64,000 bases of DNA, taken from the NCBI GenBank assembly GCA_000711775.1, contig ARYC01000647.1:80676-144675 (forward strand), read 5' to 3'. The notes under the pieces are model-generated. The model was given only the letters and a program-made list of their open reading frames with translations, was not told the origin of the DNA and did not search any database. Every line of letters starts with the position of its first letter. The stretch's first letter is position 1. Positions 1 through 12,824 of the stretch are shown here, piece by piece. Made by a program: the position numbers and the translations under genes. Origin of the DNA: Oxytricha trifallax (Eukaryota > Ciliophora > Spirotrichea > Sporadotrichida > Oxytrichidae).

Positions 1-247
1 ATGTTTCCAGATTAATCAAATGACGGCTGTCTATAGTTAAATAAATGTTTCATTCAAAATGCTTTATATCTTAATTTATTTGTATTAAATATTTGAATAT
101 ATTGAGTAGCCTCTCATATAATATATTACATCAAAATATGTAAATATGACTTTGGAGAGAGATTCAAAACAAATTTAAAGTAGTAGTGCTGATGTGAAAT
201 TGCAATTAAAAATGCTTTTTTCTCCAATATTTGGCATAAAGTTTTAA

Positions 248-840
248 TTTTACTCGGGTAATGCCCCCCCTGGGGAGGCCCCAAAAATATTTTCAACATT
301 TTTAATAAAATGTTCTAAAAATGATTAAAACATCAAAATAGCATGTTAAACAAATTAATTAGGTCGAAAATGACTTTTCGAAGAAATCTAGAGCAACCCA
401 GACTATAATAATATTTCAAATTAACATTATAAAATCATTATATTTTTTCCAATTATTTAATGTATAATTCCACAAATAAAATTACAGATATAATGATTAA
501 CTGTTATAATAGCATGAAAAGCTTTTTTTTAAATGTTAATTTAAAGATCATTACACCTCAAAGATTGTGTTAAATGCTAATATAACAGTTAATCATTATA
601 TCTGTAATTTTATTTGTGGAATTATACATTAAATAATTGGAAAAAATATAATGATTTTATAATGTTAAGTTGAAATATTATTATAGTCTGGGTTGCTCTA
701 AATTTCTTCGAAAAGTCATTTTCGACCTAATTAATTTGTTAAAACATGCTATTTTGATGTTTTAATCATTTTTAGAACATTTTATTAGAAATATAGAAAA
801 TATTTTAGCGGCCCCCCACAGGGTCATTGCCCTTTTACTC
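248..840. mobile_element. 577-bp foldback (MITE-like) element with 8-bp target duplication
   Basis: Positions 256-832 form an almost perfect palindrome: arms of about 265 bp (256-520 and 570-832) pair around a spacer of about 50 bp. The tips read GGGTAATG on the left and, on the opposite strand, GGGCAATG on the right, each followed by a C/G-rich stretch. The 8-bp sequence TTTTACTC lies directly outside both ends (248-255 and 833-840), as expected for a target-site duplication. No coding frame is visible, so this is a non-autonomous element. G-rich tips and an 8-bp duplication resemble the ISXO2/Merlin-like element at 28603-29929, so a Merlin-type transposase may have moved it; that link is inference. 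Confidence 0.85.
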
Positions 841-2076
841 AATATATAATGAGGTCATTTAATGATTTTTACAATCTCTCAGCCCAAATTTCACACTAGT
901 TTCTTTAGCAACTTGAAGTTTTTGTCTTGTTATGATAACTTATGATGGAATTGTTAAAGAAAAAGATTTTTGATATGACAAAGCATATAAAAACATGAAA
1001 CTCTACCTGTAAATAATTTTTTTAAAAAATTAAAAAAATTTCTTGAATAATTTAATTATCAAAAATGTTTATAATAGATGATTTTAGTCAATTTTAAAAG
1101 AAATATAAAAATTATTAAGATTATTGGAGATCTTAATTATATAAACAATTTGAAAAATTTTGAATATTTAATTATACCATTAATAATAATCAAGAATCTA
1201 GATATGTTGAAATAATAATTTTTATAAACTAGTTACAAAGACGAGCTAAGTTTAAATTTATTTTTCTCACTTTGCACTTATAAATATATTAACTGGCTTT
1301 TATGCATATATTAATTTTCTTATTATAATACTTGAAATAATATTTTAATAATTATCATTTTATTCAATTATTATTACTTTACTTATAAGACGAGCATTTT
1401 GAATGAATACATTTGTATTTTAAATATACTAGAAATTTCAATATTATTATTGCAGATAGTATTATTAAAAAACATAGTTCATATTAGGTATTTTAAAATT
1501 ACTCACTTATACCTATTTATTAATCATAATAATTTTTAGTTATTTTTGAATAATTCTTATTATTTGTAACGATTCTAAATTTTTAATCATTCACTTTTGA
1601 AATTGTAAGTAATTTCTCTAATTCTTAACTCAAGGTAATTTAATTTTATTCTAATTGTGTAATAAATAAAGGGTATTGAAATTTAATTATATATAATTAT
1701 TTTTTTTTAAAAAAAGAATAAATATCATTTAAAAATTAATAAAATAATATAATAATTTATAAAAAGAATAGATTTGCTTAATATACCATAAATGAAATGG
1801 AAATAAAAAAATTATATAATATTCATTAATTTTCAAACCTGTTGAAAATTGTTCTTATATATAATGTCATTTATATTTTTAATTTATATGCATTTAACTA
1901 ATAATAAATTAGAAATGCATTTTACTTATCTATAACTAGTGAAATTCATATAAATCAAAATTACTGATGTTGTATAAGCTAATAATGCATTGATAATTCT
2001 AATTATGTATATTAATAATTTAATGTCTTAATATTGGACATGATCAATATATTATAGTAGATATTCTAAAATAATA
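841..2076. other. AT-rich stretch without recognisable genes
   Basis: Very AT-rich DNA with short A and T runs and no frame with coding character on either strand. It is consistent with germline-limited intergenic or internal eliminated sequence. Nothing specific is seen in it. Confidence 0.6.
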
Positions 2077-2166
2077 AAAACCCAATGCTATTATTTACAA
2101 AACTTGGGTAACGATAGAAATTAATACAAATACAATTACATTAAACTGATTGCCATTTAAATCACT

Positions 2167-2590
2167 TCACAAATTTGCTAATCTTTCTTTCAAAGTCTTA
2201 AATTGTTCCATCCTCTCGTTGTCCAAATCTTTTAAGTCGTCGCTTGCTTCATCCATAGGTCTGAATTTCTTTGCTTCACCAGTCAATGACTCCACGGTAA
2301 TTTTTGTGAGAGCAGTCTTGAATATAAGCATGAACTTCAGGGGGAAATGGCGAGAGCTCATCATGAGCTTGACCAAGTCCTTACGGTGAACGAGTATATT
2401 CCTTCTCTGCTTCATAAGCGCTCTAACCTTCTTCTTTAGATCATTTTGGTGTACTTCATGCCCTTATTTCCAATTCTTACTCCACAGTATTCTGAATGGT
2501 CTGCCAAAATACCACCAAGCGCGCAGATTTTGCCTCCAAGCAAGCCCAGTTGAAAGTGATCATCGCCTCAGAGTGATAGTCCTGGTCGAT
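2167..2590 (-). pseudogene. Second overlapping frame, probable C-terminal part of the same protein
   Basis: The minus strand is open from about 2590 to a TGA at 2167. The frame reads as a helical, charged domain with clusters such as KKKVRALMKQRRN and ends ERMEQFKTLKERLANL. It overlaps the end of the 221-codon frame in another phase, which suggests one frameshift within a single original gene rather than two genes. No family is recognised. The end lies about 60 bp inside the left inverted repeat, so coding sequence fills the element almost to its edge. Confidence 0.4.
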
Positions 2591-3121
2591 CCCATTCAGA
2601 TATTGCTGGTGATAGGGTGGCACCTTCAATTTGTCCAGGCCAGCTCTCAGCTCCAGTATCTTGTTCTCTATATTCAGGTCGCTCCTCATTGCTCGTTACA
2701 AAGCAGGTCGTAAAAGTATGCATGGGAGATTTTCACATCGGGATTTTCTGCTGAGTTTTTTCTCATGCCTTGTTGCAGGCGAATTAGACCTATTTACAGC
2801 ATAAAGCATTGTCGAATAGTTCCCCAATCGAGAGCGCACAGTTTTTTCTAGTGAGTTACAAATCCCTGCACAGACAGCTGCTCTAATTTTCAAGATGGAC
2901 TCATCTTTGATTGCATGGAATATTTGTTATTTGGAATATTCAAAAATTTCTGAAAATTGTTGTAGGACCCATTATCTCTCTAACCTGTTTAGGCATCTTC
3001 TCAATCCCTCATAGGTAAACTTTAATAGCTCTTGCATTAGAACAATACAGATTTCGCTAGGCGGAAAGCAGTAGAGCCTCACGCTTTTCGATAAGAGCTT
3101 AGTGCTTTGCACAAGAGCCAT
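2456..3121 (-). CDS. Unrecognised 221-codon protein inside the 2-kb element
   Basis: With TAA/TAG as glutamine the minus strand is open from an ATG at 3121 (MALVQSTKLL) to a TGA at 2456-2458, 666 bp in phase; the frame is open upstream to about 3219. I recognise no domain. The product is mixed charged and hydrophobic, with Cys and Trp scattered through it and no obvious signal peptide. From about 2590 downward a second minus-strand frame that looks equally coding (next entry) overlaps its 3' end, so the true protein probably shifts frame near there. Higher G+C than the flanks and several Gln-reassigned codons support a real gene. Function unknown. Confidence 0.45.
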
Positions 3122-3274
3122 ATAGTTTACGCCAAGGCACAAATGGTAGCATTTTCCATTTTTTTCGAAATTTATTAGGTTCTGCCAACTATGGCAGCCA
3201 ATGTGACAGTTAATGCTCTGTCACCATTGCTTCTTTAAATGTTGTTTGTTTGTTTTCTTAGTGATGATTGGAGC

Positions 3275-3526
3275 TCAGCTATTATTCAATAAAAGACTCC
3301 CATCCAGACATTCATTGGCTTAATTGGCTAGGCGGCTCTGAGTCAATGGTATCTGGACAGCAAGTGTTCTTGAGATAATTGCTGGGACTCGCCCCCTGAT
3401 CACTTTACTTGAGTAAAAGGTTACGTTGTGCTCCTTCCCTACATATGGTATTGAAAACTCATGATTGAATTGTTACCATTTGAGAGTAGACGAAGCATCT
3501 AAAATAGGATCCAAGAAGTTACCCAT
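3275..3526 (-). CDS. Short unrecognised frame in the 2-kb element
   Basis: The minus-strand frame runs from an ATG (MGNFLDPIL) at 3526 to a TGA at 3275, 83 residues, and is open further upstream to about 3604. It has ordinary amino-acid variety and uses TAG/TAA as Gln. It lies between the 66-codon and 221-codon frames on the same strand, so the three may be parts of one decayed gene. No domain recognised. Confidence 0.35.
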
Positions 3527-3664
3527 GGTTTGGTAATGTGTCGAATCATCAATATGGGGGCCGCCCTCTTCCTACCTCGTATTTACAATCTCATTCAAGG
3601 CCTCTTCCACTACAGACGCAAGTCAACGCGTCGATTGTGGACCTAGAATGCAGCTAACCACTCC

Positions 3665-3865
3665 TCAGAAGGCCTCCTAGCTTCTAATCGCGACCTAAAT
3701 GTTACTCATGAGGTCGTTTAAGCGCTATTTGAAAGATGTCTTTAAGAGCAGGAGATCGTCAAATTCTAGATGATCGAGAAGTAGATCCTCAGTTGGGTCC
3801 TCCGCCAACTCTGGGTCTTCTTTACAGCTTGAAGAGGTACGAATATCGAGTACGAGGGAGTTCAT
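3665..3865 (-). CDS. Short acidic 66-residue frame in the 2-kb element
   Basis: The minus-strand frame starts at an ATG at 3865 and ends at a TGA at 3665. The product is acidic and leucine-rich (for example DPTEDLLLDHLEFDDLLLL). It is the most upstream frame of the element and could be the N-terminus of the protein continued by the two frames that follow. Not recognised. Confidence 0.3.
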
Positions 3866-4105
3866 GGAATGTATTTAGGTGTTGATTTGGATTTGAAAAG
3901 TATTATTATAGGGTTTGAGAAAGTTATAATAATTAAATAGGGGATCTCGTCATCTTGGTAGCTTTAGTATAAATGCCTATACTACTACTACTGGTACAAG
4001 CCCTCTTTTATATTCGTAAAGCTACCAAATATTAAAAAAAATTCTATACATCTTAATTAATTATTATCATCACCCAAGTTTTGTAAATAATAGCATTGGG
4101 GTTTT

Positions 4106-7100
4106 AAAACTATTTTGATTATATTTTTAATTTAACCATAAAGAATTGAGATTCAAAATTTTATCATTTATTCACTACTTGTGGATAAAAAATATTTTAT
4201 AAGAAAAAAAGTACCCTAAAAAATATATAGAAATATGCTAAATTTAAGATAGATTTATGACTAAATACATAAGGAATATAAGGATTCCTTAATTAGAGAC
4301 ATAATATAATTGATAATACTTAGTAATAATATAATTTATTTATCATGATACTTATATAAACTTAACAATTATAATAAATATATTTAGTATATTAGTTTGA
4401 TTAAGTATAGCATCTTAGTTAACTAAAACAAAATCTTTTAATGAATCTTCATTAGTTAGAAATAAAAATTAAAAAAAAATACAATGTTTCTAATAAACTA
4501 TTGGGTTTTGTTTTTATAAAACTCTATTTCAACTAATGCCTAAAATTATCAATTTTAATAATTGATATAAATATCAATGAATTTATAAATAAAATGTAAA
4601 AATAAAAAATAGAATCGCTAAATAAACCATAGATGAGAAAGAAATCATAAATATATACAATATTTTATTATGAAAATCCAATATTTAAGGAGAATTTTAA
4701 TCCCAAAATTTCAAATAGAAATCAAGAAGAAGACTAAAAATAGTTTAATCCCGAGGAAAACGAGGATTCAAAAAGCAGAAAAAAAATTAATCACATTTTT
4801 TTCTAGATATTATTATATTTTTATTATGAAAGTAAGCATGTTATGGCTAGCGCTTAATAAATATAGTTATTTTATAAAAAATTATTATAATTATAGATAA
4901 AAATTAGCAGATATGATTTATTATTATATATGCTTTTATCATCCTTTGTGTAATCTAAAATCAATTAAATAATTTTTATTCACAATTTAGTATTTGAAAA
5001 TATTTCTTTTAATTCCTTTTTAAATTTCATATATGGAATAAAATATCAAGCTATAAAATTTTTTATATTTTATGATGAAAGTTCTATACTTATAGTAAAG
5101 ATTATTAGAATAAGAAAATTTAATAATGAAATAATTAACAATTATTAAATTATCTTTAGGTTTTAATGACATCCATTCTTATTGCTTATTTCCTATTATC
5201 ATTATTTTAAGTAAGTATCTAAATTCCATTTTAGAGTGATTTTCAAATTATTTTAATAGTATTAATTTTTAACTCTAAATTTTCGATAGATTCTTCCTGG
5301 ATTTTACTCATTTTAATCATTCTTTTATTAAACCATTTTCTTACATTTTTAGTAACAAGCAATATCATTGAATTATTAACAAGTTTAATATATTTAGGCT
5401 ACTAAAAATGATAATTATTCTTCAAGTAAATTTACATAAGTTATTATATCATAGTTTTTATTTTATTTAATCAGAATTCTAATTTATCATAATTAATAAT
5501 GAAATGGATTTTTTCTAATCTTTATTTTTAAATCATTTATAATTTTTTGTTCTCTTCTTTTCTCTTATAAAATTAATTTTAGGAGAGAAAGGAATCTCTG
5601 AACAATAAAGCATATAATATAATAAATTTGAATATTCATTATAATTTTTATAATAGTTTTTTGTTATTACCTTGTAAATATAGAAGTTAATAGATTTCAT
5701 AATATATTTATATATATATAGGTTATTTTAAATTAAAGATTATTTTTATTGTTTTTTTTTGCTAAATTTAATGTTCTTGCTGTTAAAACACTAAAAGTAA
5801 AATTTTATATAAATTTAGTTTTTATAAAAATTTATTAACAAATTAAAGAATTTTTTGATTAAAATTTAAATATATTATTAATCTGTAATTCGAACTCTAC
5901 TGTTTAAGTTTATATCTTTCATATTACTTATCTGAGCTATACCTCATCTTAGATTTCTTCAATCTATAGACTCATATAAATATATATTCTTAGTGAAGAA
6001 CAAATATTCAATATTCCATCCTTGATATGATATTGAATATCTTTCAGGCATTGTCATAAAATTAGAAAGGTACATATAAAGAACAGTTTAAGAAAGTTAA
6101 AAAAATTTCACAAAAAATTACCGTATAATTAATTAGACATTAATACTAAAATTAACAAATAAATAAAATAAAAATTATTTAACTTTCATAGAGACTTTTA
6201 TTATGATTGTTAACTAAAAAGCAAGAGAAAAAATGAAGTTAAACAAGATTTAATTTTCAATACAGACTTTTAAATAAATTATGATTTCATGGATTTATTA
6301 CTTAGTATCTCTTTTGTTTTTCTCTTTGTTGTTAAATTTAAATTTTGCCCCACTGTATTTTTTACAAATATAATACTCATTATGCTTAACAATTATTAGC
6401 ATAAATTTAGAAGTATTCTTGGAGCTCTATAAAGCAGTTGTACTCTTGCGATAAAAGCTATGGATACTGTGCCTCATTATTTTACAAAAAATATTGCCTA
6501 GGTATTGCAATTTATTTGCTTTCCCTTAGACTAGTCATGAATCAATACCTACAACTTAATAAGACATCACAACTTTGTAATTTTGCTAAAAAAATTAAGT
6601 ATAATATTTGATAGAATTAATAATGTAAATGTCTCATTTTTATTTTTAGTATATCTTAATTTTGAGGCAAAATAATGAAGAATATTCTTTTATATGAGTT
6701 TAATTTTAATGAGAAACTTTTCAAAATTAAAATATTAGAGTAAAATAGATAGTTAGATTTTTAAATATTTAGCTATTCACTTAAACAAGATTTGGTTCAA
6801 TTTACAGTTCGGTAGTTATCTTTTCAATATCATATTTAAATGTACCTATTTTTCTCAAACAAGTCTTAAAAGATATTCAACATTATTTTTTGGAATTTGT
6901 TTGAGATTAATTTCACCTGATTATTCAGTGTCCTCACTTAAATTGATTATGATACCTGTCTATTTCTTTTGTTATACCTATTGAAGACTTGCACTTGTTT
7001 TAAGTGCTAAATTTATATTTGTAATCATGTCTGAATTCTTTAATGATGGAGTTTCTTTATTTAAATGAGAAATTAAAAGCAAAGATTATTTACTCCTGTG

Positions 7101-9740
7101 CTCTATTCATGACAACATTGATGTATTTTTAGATAGCGGGGACTCCCTTAATTTCATATTTTATCACTTCTTTAATAAAAGGACTATATACCTAGATTCT
7201 GAACTAAAGATGAAATTAATTTATTTTTGTTTTTTGATATGTTTTTAATATTTTATATAATAAAGAAATATTAGTTTGGATTTATAAGTAGTTTAGGTAA
7301 GAAATTATTAATGGAAGTAGAGCTAAATTTTGATTTATTTAAAAATATGATAAAGTTTTTAACTTAATAGATATATATATTATGAATGACATATTTATAA
7401 GCTCTCGAAATCTTTCAGATAAGCTCGTTTTTATGAAAATTCTTCTCATTCATTTAGCATTATATTTTGTTTTAAAGTTTTTTTTAATAATTGCTTGATA
7501 ATTTGTTTGTCTTATAATTATGTGCTGCTAAATGTTCTTTCATAATATATATATATATATGAATATTTAATAATTAAAAGCCTTATATTCATTTAAAAAA
7601 TTGGCAAACTATAAATAACTTTCATTTTATTACATTAATTATTTCTGACAAAATAAATTCTATTCAGGATATTATTTTTAAGCTAAATTGAGAACTTTGT
7701 TGCCATAAAAGTAGCAGCTAAGTTATTTATGATGTATATCCAAAAATGGTTTTATATTATTTGTTGATGTAGTTGTAGTTGTATAAGTAATAGATTTTGT
7801 AGGTTTTAAAATACAACTAGTAATTATAAGCTATTGTGTACTGAAAAGATTTAGAAAGTGATGTTTACAATTTTTCATACAATTTGAGTTAGCAAAGTCT
7901 TAACTCACAAGTTAAATATAAATTTAATTAAAAATTAGAACATAATTCAATCTTGGAATAATATGATAAATTGAAATTAGTTATTTTATCAAGTTTATCT
8001 TGTATTTTATAGAGTATTATTTGCTTATATAAATTAACAAATTTTTTGTAACACATTTTCTGAATACCAATAATAAAAATAGTTCGCTTATGTTTTATTA
8101 TTAAATATATCTAATAGATATTAAAATTTAAAATTCGGATGTCTTATATTTATTAAAAATGGTTTTTATCCCTAAAATATTAAGTTTTAAATTGTTCTAA
8201 GACTACAGATAAATTTCTAAAATTTGAATAAGTGTAATACTCGATAATTTTTGATTTGGATGAATTTAAACAAGAAGTTATATCTGTATTACAAGAAATG
8301 ATAGAAATAAAGATAATGACTTAAATGTGGTAATTAATATAGTATCAAAATTAGGCAAACATATTTTGTATAACTTATCCTTTAATTATCGAGAATCAAT
8401 CGACAATGGATAAGCTTTGGATTTACAAAAAGATATCAAGAACCAAATTAGAAAAACAAGAATGCCTGACTTTAGTTGCTTTATTTTTACTTCTTAGTTT
8501 CATTTTTTACTAAATTAATTTTATGTTTATTATGATTAGAAGATTTATATAATGAGTTGATTTCTAATTAATATCCTAATTTAACAAAGTAATTCATAAA
8601 AAATACTTAGATTATTAACATTATGGCATTATTTAATTAGTACGTTGAAAAAAATATAGATCAAAGATGATTTATAATTTATAAAGTAGGTAATTTTTTT
8701 AATATATTTAGTTTACAAACGAATCAACACTTTGAAAAACTGTTTTCTAAAATAAACTCTAAAATTTTATGAGATGCTAGAATTACATTCTAAAATTTAC
8801 TGAAATTCTATAAAATAAGCTATTATTATCAAGTTTGATTTAAAGCTTTAATGCCTTGTTCATGGTTTTATTTATTTTAAGTAAATGAGAGAAAAACTCT
8901 CGAGTTTTCTTCTTGATCTATAATATTACTTTAAAGTATGATTCCTCTATGGATACATCGACATTTTGTAACTCTTGAAAGCTATGAAATCTTCATGAAA
9001 TTGCAAGATTGAAAGTTGATCATTGAAATTTACATCCAAGAGGTAATTTAAATTATAGTAAAATTTTCCATTTATTTTTATTTCAATGCTAATTAATCCT
9101 TACTTTACTTTATCCAAAACTATTACATTCAAATATCTAAACGAGCAGTCTTTAAATGCTTATATTTATGAATAATTCTTAATAAAGCTGGTATTCTTAT
9201 CTACTCATATCATTAATAAATTAATTTATTTAGTTGAAGAAGTATTTATCTTTATCAATTTAATTTACGCAAATGACTAAGCAATTATCAATAACTTATA
9301 GTATATAACTATTATAATTTAGAGCAATGATCTTTATAATTTATATATTCCATTTATAGTTAATTATAATATTTACGATATTATTTAATTAAAAAAAATT
9401 GTGATTTAAACCTTACTTTTCACTATAGATTGGAATTTTACTAAAAGCCAGAAATAATAAATATAAAATTATATATAGATTTTAAACAGAATTAATTATT
9501 ATAATTACTGAATTTGTTTCAAATATTATTTATGATAATATAATCTTATCTAATGGGCTAAGTAAATTTAACAGTAAAAAATTAAAAAGTATGGAAATTT
9601 TTTTCTATCAAAGAATAATATCATATAAATTAATAGCATTAAAATCTATATAGAATTTATTGCTTATTGTATAGATCCAATATATAGTGAATAGTTATAT
9701 AATTTTTATTTGATTATATTTAACTTGCAATGTTGTTTTA
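4106..9740. other. Long AT-rich stretch without recognisable genes
   Basis: More than 5 kb of very AT-rich DNA. Open frames here are short, or rich in Ile/Lys/Asn/Tyr/Phe as chance frames in AT-rich DNA are when TGA is the only stop. Small (TA)n tracts occur near 5710 and 7545. No repeat, transposon end or RNA gene was recognised. It probably represents germline-limited DNA. Confidence 0.55.
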
Positions 9741-9764
9741 ATTAAATCCGTCACCTATCCATGC

Positions 9765-9994
9765 CAGTTAGGCATATAAGTGACTGATTTCTTAAATGCA
9801 TGCTAAGTCCTCATAATATTTTTGCGTTTCACACTTTGGCCAAACTTCCTCCTTTCCCTATCCTTGTTTTGAGTTATAACTCTCATTGCATGTGAAGAGG
9901 CAACTCTGATGCGTAATCTTAATCCATCTTTAAATGATTTAAAAGTATTTCCGTTGATATATTTTGATACACTTGCAGGTGTATCTATTTTCAC
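9765..9994 (-). pseudogene. Short coding-like segment, unrecognised
   Basis: The minus strand from 9994 reads as a basic segment (SFKDGLRLRIRVASSHAMRV, then KDRERRKFGQSVKRKN) and continues past a TAG read as Gln to about 9765. Its base composition is less AT-rich than the DNA around it. The N-terminal end coincides with the hairpin at 9966-10007, so the frame has probably lost its beginning. It could be a single gene segment (MDS) or a remnant; no family recognised. Confidence 0.3.
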
Positions 9995-10007
9995 CTACAA
10001 GTGTATC
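9966..10007. repeat. 16-bp inverted repeat (hairpin)
   Basis: GATACACTTGCAGGTG at 9966-9981 pairs with its inverted copy at 9992-10007 with one mismatch and a 10-nt loop. It separates a minus-strand coding-like segment from the plus-strand candidate gene at 10038, so it could be a terminator, an element end or a replication-related structure. Its role is unknown. Confidence 0.6.
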
Positions 10008-10037
10008 TAGATACATCAATTTGCTTCACTTGTATTC

Positions 10038-10757
10038 ATGGAGGATCCCGGGAATATCTAGCTCGCTTAAGTTAATCGATGGAATATAAGAAATTCGCGA
10101 TCCAAGATATTCTTATAGGAGAAGTGTAATATTAGTAACTGGTCTAAAGACATCCAAAATATTTTGGCTAATTACTTTGGACAAATTTTACACATCATAT
10201 GTCATCTCGGTAGTTTAAGTAACGAAAAAAAGCTGCATTATTAATATATAATTTCTATCGCAAATATTTCTATCACGCTAGAATACTATAGTTGGCAAAT
10301 TCTCCGTGAAGTGTAGTACTTATTGAAGCACGATGTGATAAAAACCTTTATAGTGAGCTAAAATTCTTCATCTAGAAAAGATTCGAAACAGGATCTCAGT
10401 TTGATATGTTTAGAAAGTAATGCCAATTGCAGCAGTATTTCTGTCACATCTTACAGAACATCTTTATCTATTGTAATTTTCTCATTTAATAATATAAATA
10501 TTTGTTTTAATTATGAAAAGATTATATTTTCTTGTAATGTCGACTTTTTCATTTATATGTATTTTCTTATTTAATAGTTTTAAACTATATTTTATGCAAT
10601 TTATTCTTTTCATATTTGGTTTAATCTATTTTTTTATAATAATTCTAATTTATGCTTTAAACATAATCATAAGTGCTTATTTTTATACTTGTTAACATGT
10701 ACTTAAATATTAACCTTGCCATTTAAATCTCCTTATAGTTATAGTTATAGTGATTGA
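10038..10757 (+). CDS. Candidate 239-residue protein, unrecognised
   Basis: An ATG at 10038 opens a frame of exactly 240 codons ending in TGA at 10755-10757, with many TAA/TAG codons read as Gln. The first 100 residues (MEDPGNIQLAQV..., then NWSKDIQNILANYFG) have balanced composition and look coding. The last third is rich in Phe, Tyr, Ile and Asn and may be chance AT-rich frame or hydrophobic sequence. No motif or family is recognised. If real, the gene could end earlier at a segment boundary near 10450. Confidence 0.35.
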
Positions 10758-12747
10758 ATAAATCTTAATTTCGTTGTCATCTCTTATATTAACTGTAAGT
10801 TAAAAAATGCATAGTAAAATATTGTCTAAACTCATTTGGCTAGAATTTGATCTTTTCCGTTTTTAAATTTTAAAAATTTTCTTATAATTTTTTGATTAAA
10901 ATGAAAATGAAATCCTAAACTAATTTCTGTATTTTACTTTCTCACAATAATGACATTTTTATAATGTAAATTGGCAATTATTTATTATTTAATCATAACT
11001 TGCATCCAAATATAGACTCCAAAATACCTAATTACTTGGTATAGCTAAGTTTTCCTAATAATTTCTAAAGACACTAATAAAATAAATTAAGATAAGATTT
11101 TAATTAAATTCATAATAAAACTAATAATTTAATCTTCTTATACAGATTTGAAATAATTTTTAAACTAATAATAAATTTAACTAGAAAGGTAGAACCTAAA
11201 GTTAATACTTTTATTAAAAAATATATAGCTTAAAGAACATAACTCTCCAATTAAGGGTTTCTCCGCGCAGAGTACAATCCAAAGTACGTTAATATACATT
11301 ACCTTAAAATAATAAGATAAGTTGCTAAAATGAACATAACTAGACAGCAATTAAAATAATTTGGAATCTGACATTGCAACTTCGACTTTATCTCTTTTTC
11401 CTCATAGTCATTCTACCATCGCAATTATATTTACTAAAAGATCCATTCTTTGTTGAGGAAATATATCAATTAGATGACAGAGATGAATAAATTAATATCA
11501 GTAATAATAAAGAAGTTTGAATGCACTTCAATTAGATTATCAATCTTGCTGCAAAAGTTTTCTAAAACAAAAAATCTTATGAAATTTATAATTAACCTAA
11601 GAGATTTACTAATGCATAATATAATTTAACATATTTAACTATAAAATATCAAAGTAGAACTAAAGCACAATAAACATTTTTGCAATTCTTTGCCTAATAA
11701 GGAAGAGAACAGGAAATAAGTTAAAGTTGACAAATTTATGAACCAGCCTAGCCTGCCTTAAACGAAATTCTTCTATCTAAAAAATACAGAGACCTATTAA
11801 ATAAAATTTAACTTTTGAAAATACTTTAAGATATGATCCTACTCCTTAATAAAATGACAACCTAAAGATTGGAATATCATTAGATTACTCAGCTCAAATT
11901 CTCATTATTTGTCACATAAGAACTTACTTTATGTCTTGATTAAGAAATAAATAACTTTAACATTCTTAATTAAAGGATGAAAATGAAAACCTTAACTTCA
12001 TAAGCAACTAAGTCATAAAGATATAGAATCTTACATTTTATGAGAGTAACTCCTTAAGAAATGGATTAGAGGTATTTAGTAGGAAGATTTAAAATAAGTC
12101 ATCACTTATTTTAAATCAAAATATGATAAGATATTCAATCATTCTTGTGACATTCACAAAATTAAAAAGCTATATATATATTTATTGGCTGCATCATTTT
12201 ATTTTCTTGAAAAGTTATATTAAAAATACTTAAATTTTGATGAATGTACAATAAAAACCAAGCAAATAACATAAATAACCAAAAAATGTGATTAATAAAA
12301 AATACCTAAACACCATTAAAAATTAATAGAAATTGTTGGTTCTTTTCTTTATGAAATAAAACTAATTAATTTGCTCAAACCAATCTTACTTTAAAAAGCT
12401 ATAATATTGAGGACAGAGTACACTTTCTTCAATTTATAGATGAAAAAAGATAAATTAAATTATATACATTGTTTCACATAAACCAAGAATCAAGGAAAAT
12501 GAAAGGGCCAGAAAGAAACATAAAAAAATTAGAAAGAGAAGTTTTATCTAAATTAAGTGATGGCATACACTGTGTTAATTCCTAAAATAGCTAGTCCCTT
12601 ATTTATGTTGATTTATGAGTCCACAAAGAATTAAATGTATATAATGGTATTATATTATTTAAATTGATAAAAAAAATTGTGAATTATTTAATAATAATAA
12701 AGCCTCTAAATAACATAAACAAAAAATATCAATGGCAAATGAAATGC
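10758..12747. other. AT-rich stretch without recognisable genes
   Basis: AT-rich DNA with no frame of coding character and no element ends recognised. It is likely intergenic or eliminated germline sequence. Confidence 0.55.
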
Positions 12748-12824
12748 ATGATTTTTGTCTAGTCGGCGGAAATCAGTCAGTCATAGCGCTGTCAACAAAA
12801 CCCCAAAACCGATGATTTTTGTCT
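12748..12824. repeat. 51-bp GC-richer insert with telomere-like repeat between 13-bp direct repeats
   Basis: ATGATTTTTGTCT occurs at 12748-12760 and again at 12812-12824. The 51 bases between (12761-12811) are much richer in G+C than the flanks and contain AAAACCCCAAAACC at 12797-12810, nearly two units of the ciliate C4A4 telomere repeat. The direct repeats could be a target-site duplication or a pointer pair bounding a very short internal eliminated sequence. No coding role is seen. Confidence 0.6.

Larger units (their letters stand above)
2077..4105. mobile_element. 2.0-kb element with ~33-bp inverted ends
   Basis: A sequence of about 33 bp at 2077-2109 returns inverted at 4072-4105 with one base of difference; the shared core contains CAATGCTATTATTTACAAAA. 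The DNA between is clearly richer in G+C than either flank and holds minus-strand open frames (2167-3865). The right tip reads AAAACCCC on the minus strand, like a ciliate C4A4 telomere unit, while the left tip has AAAACCC. No flanking duplication was identified. The combination of inverted ends and a gene suggests a small DNA transposon or a captured gene cassette; the family is not recognised. Confidence 0.6.

Noticed and set aside
10513..10695. Standard-code 60-residue hydrophobic frame starting MKRLYFLVMSTF
   Set aside because: It lies in the AT-rich tail of a longer frame in another phase, is extremely Phe/Ile-rich and looks like chance sequence.
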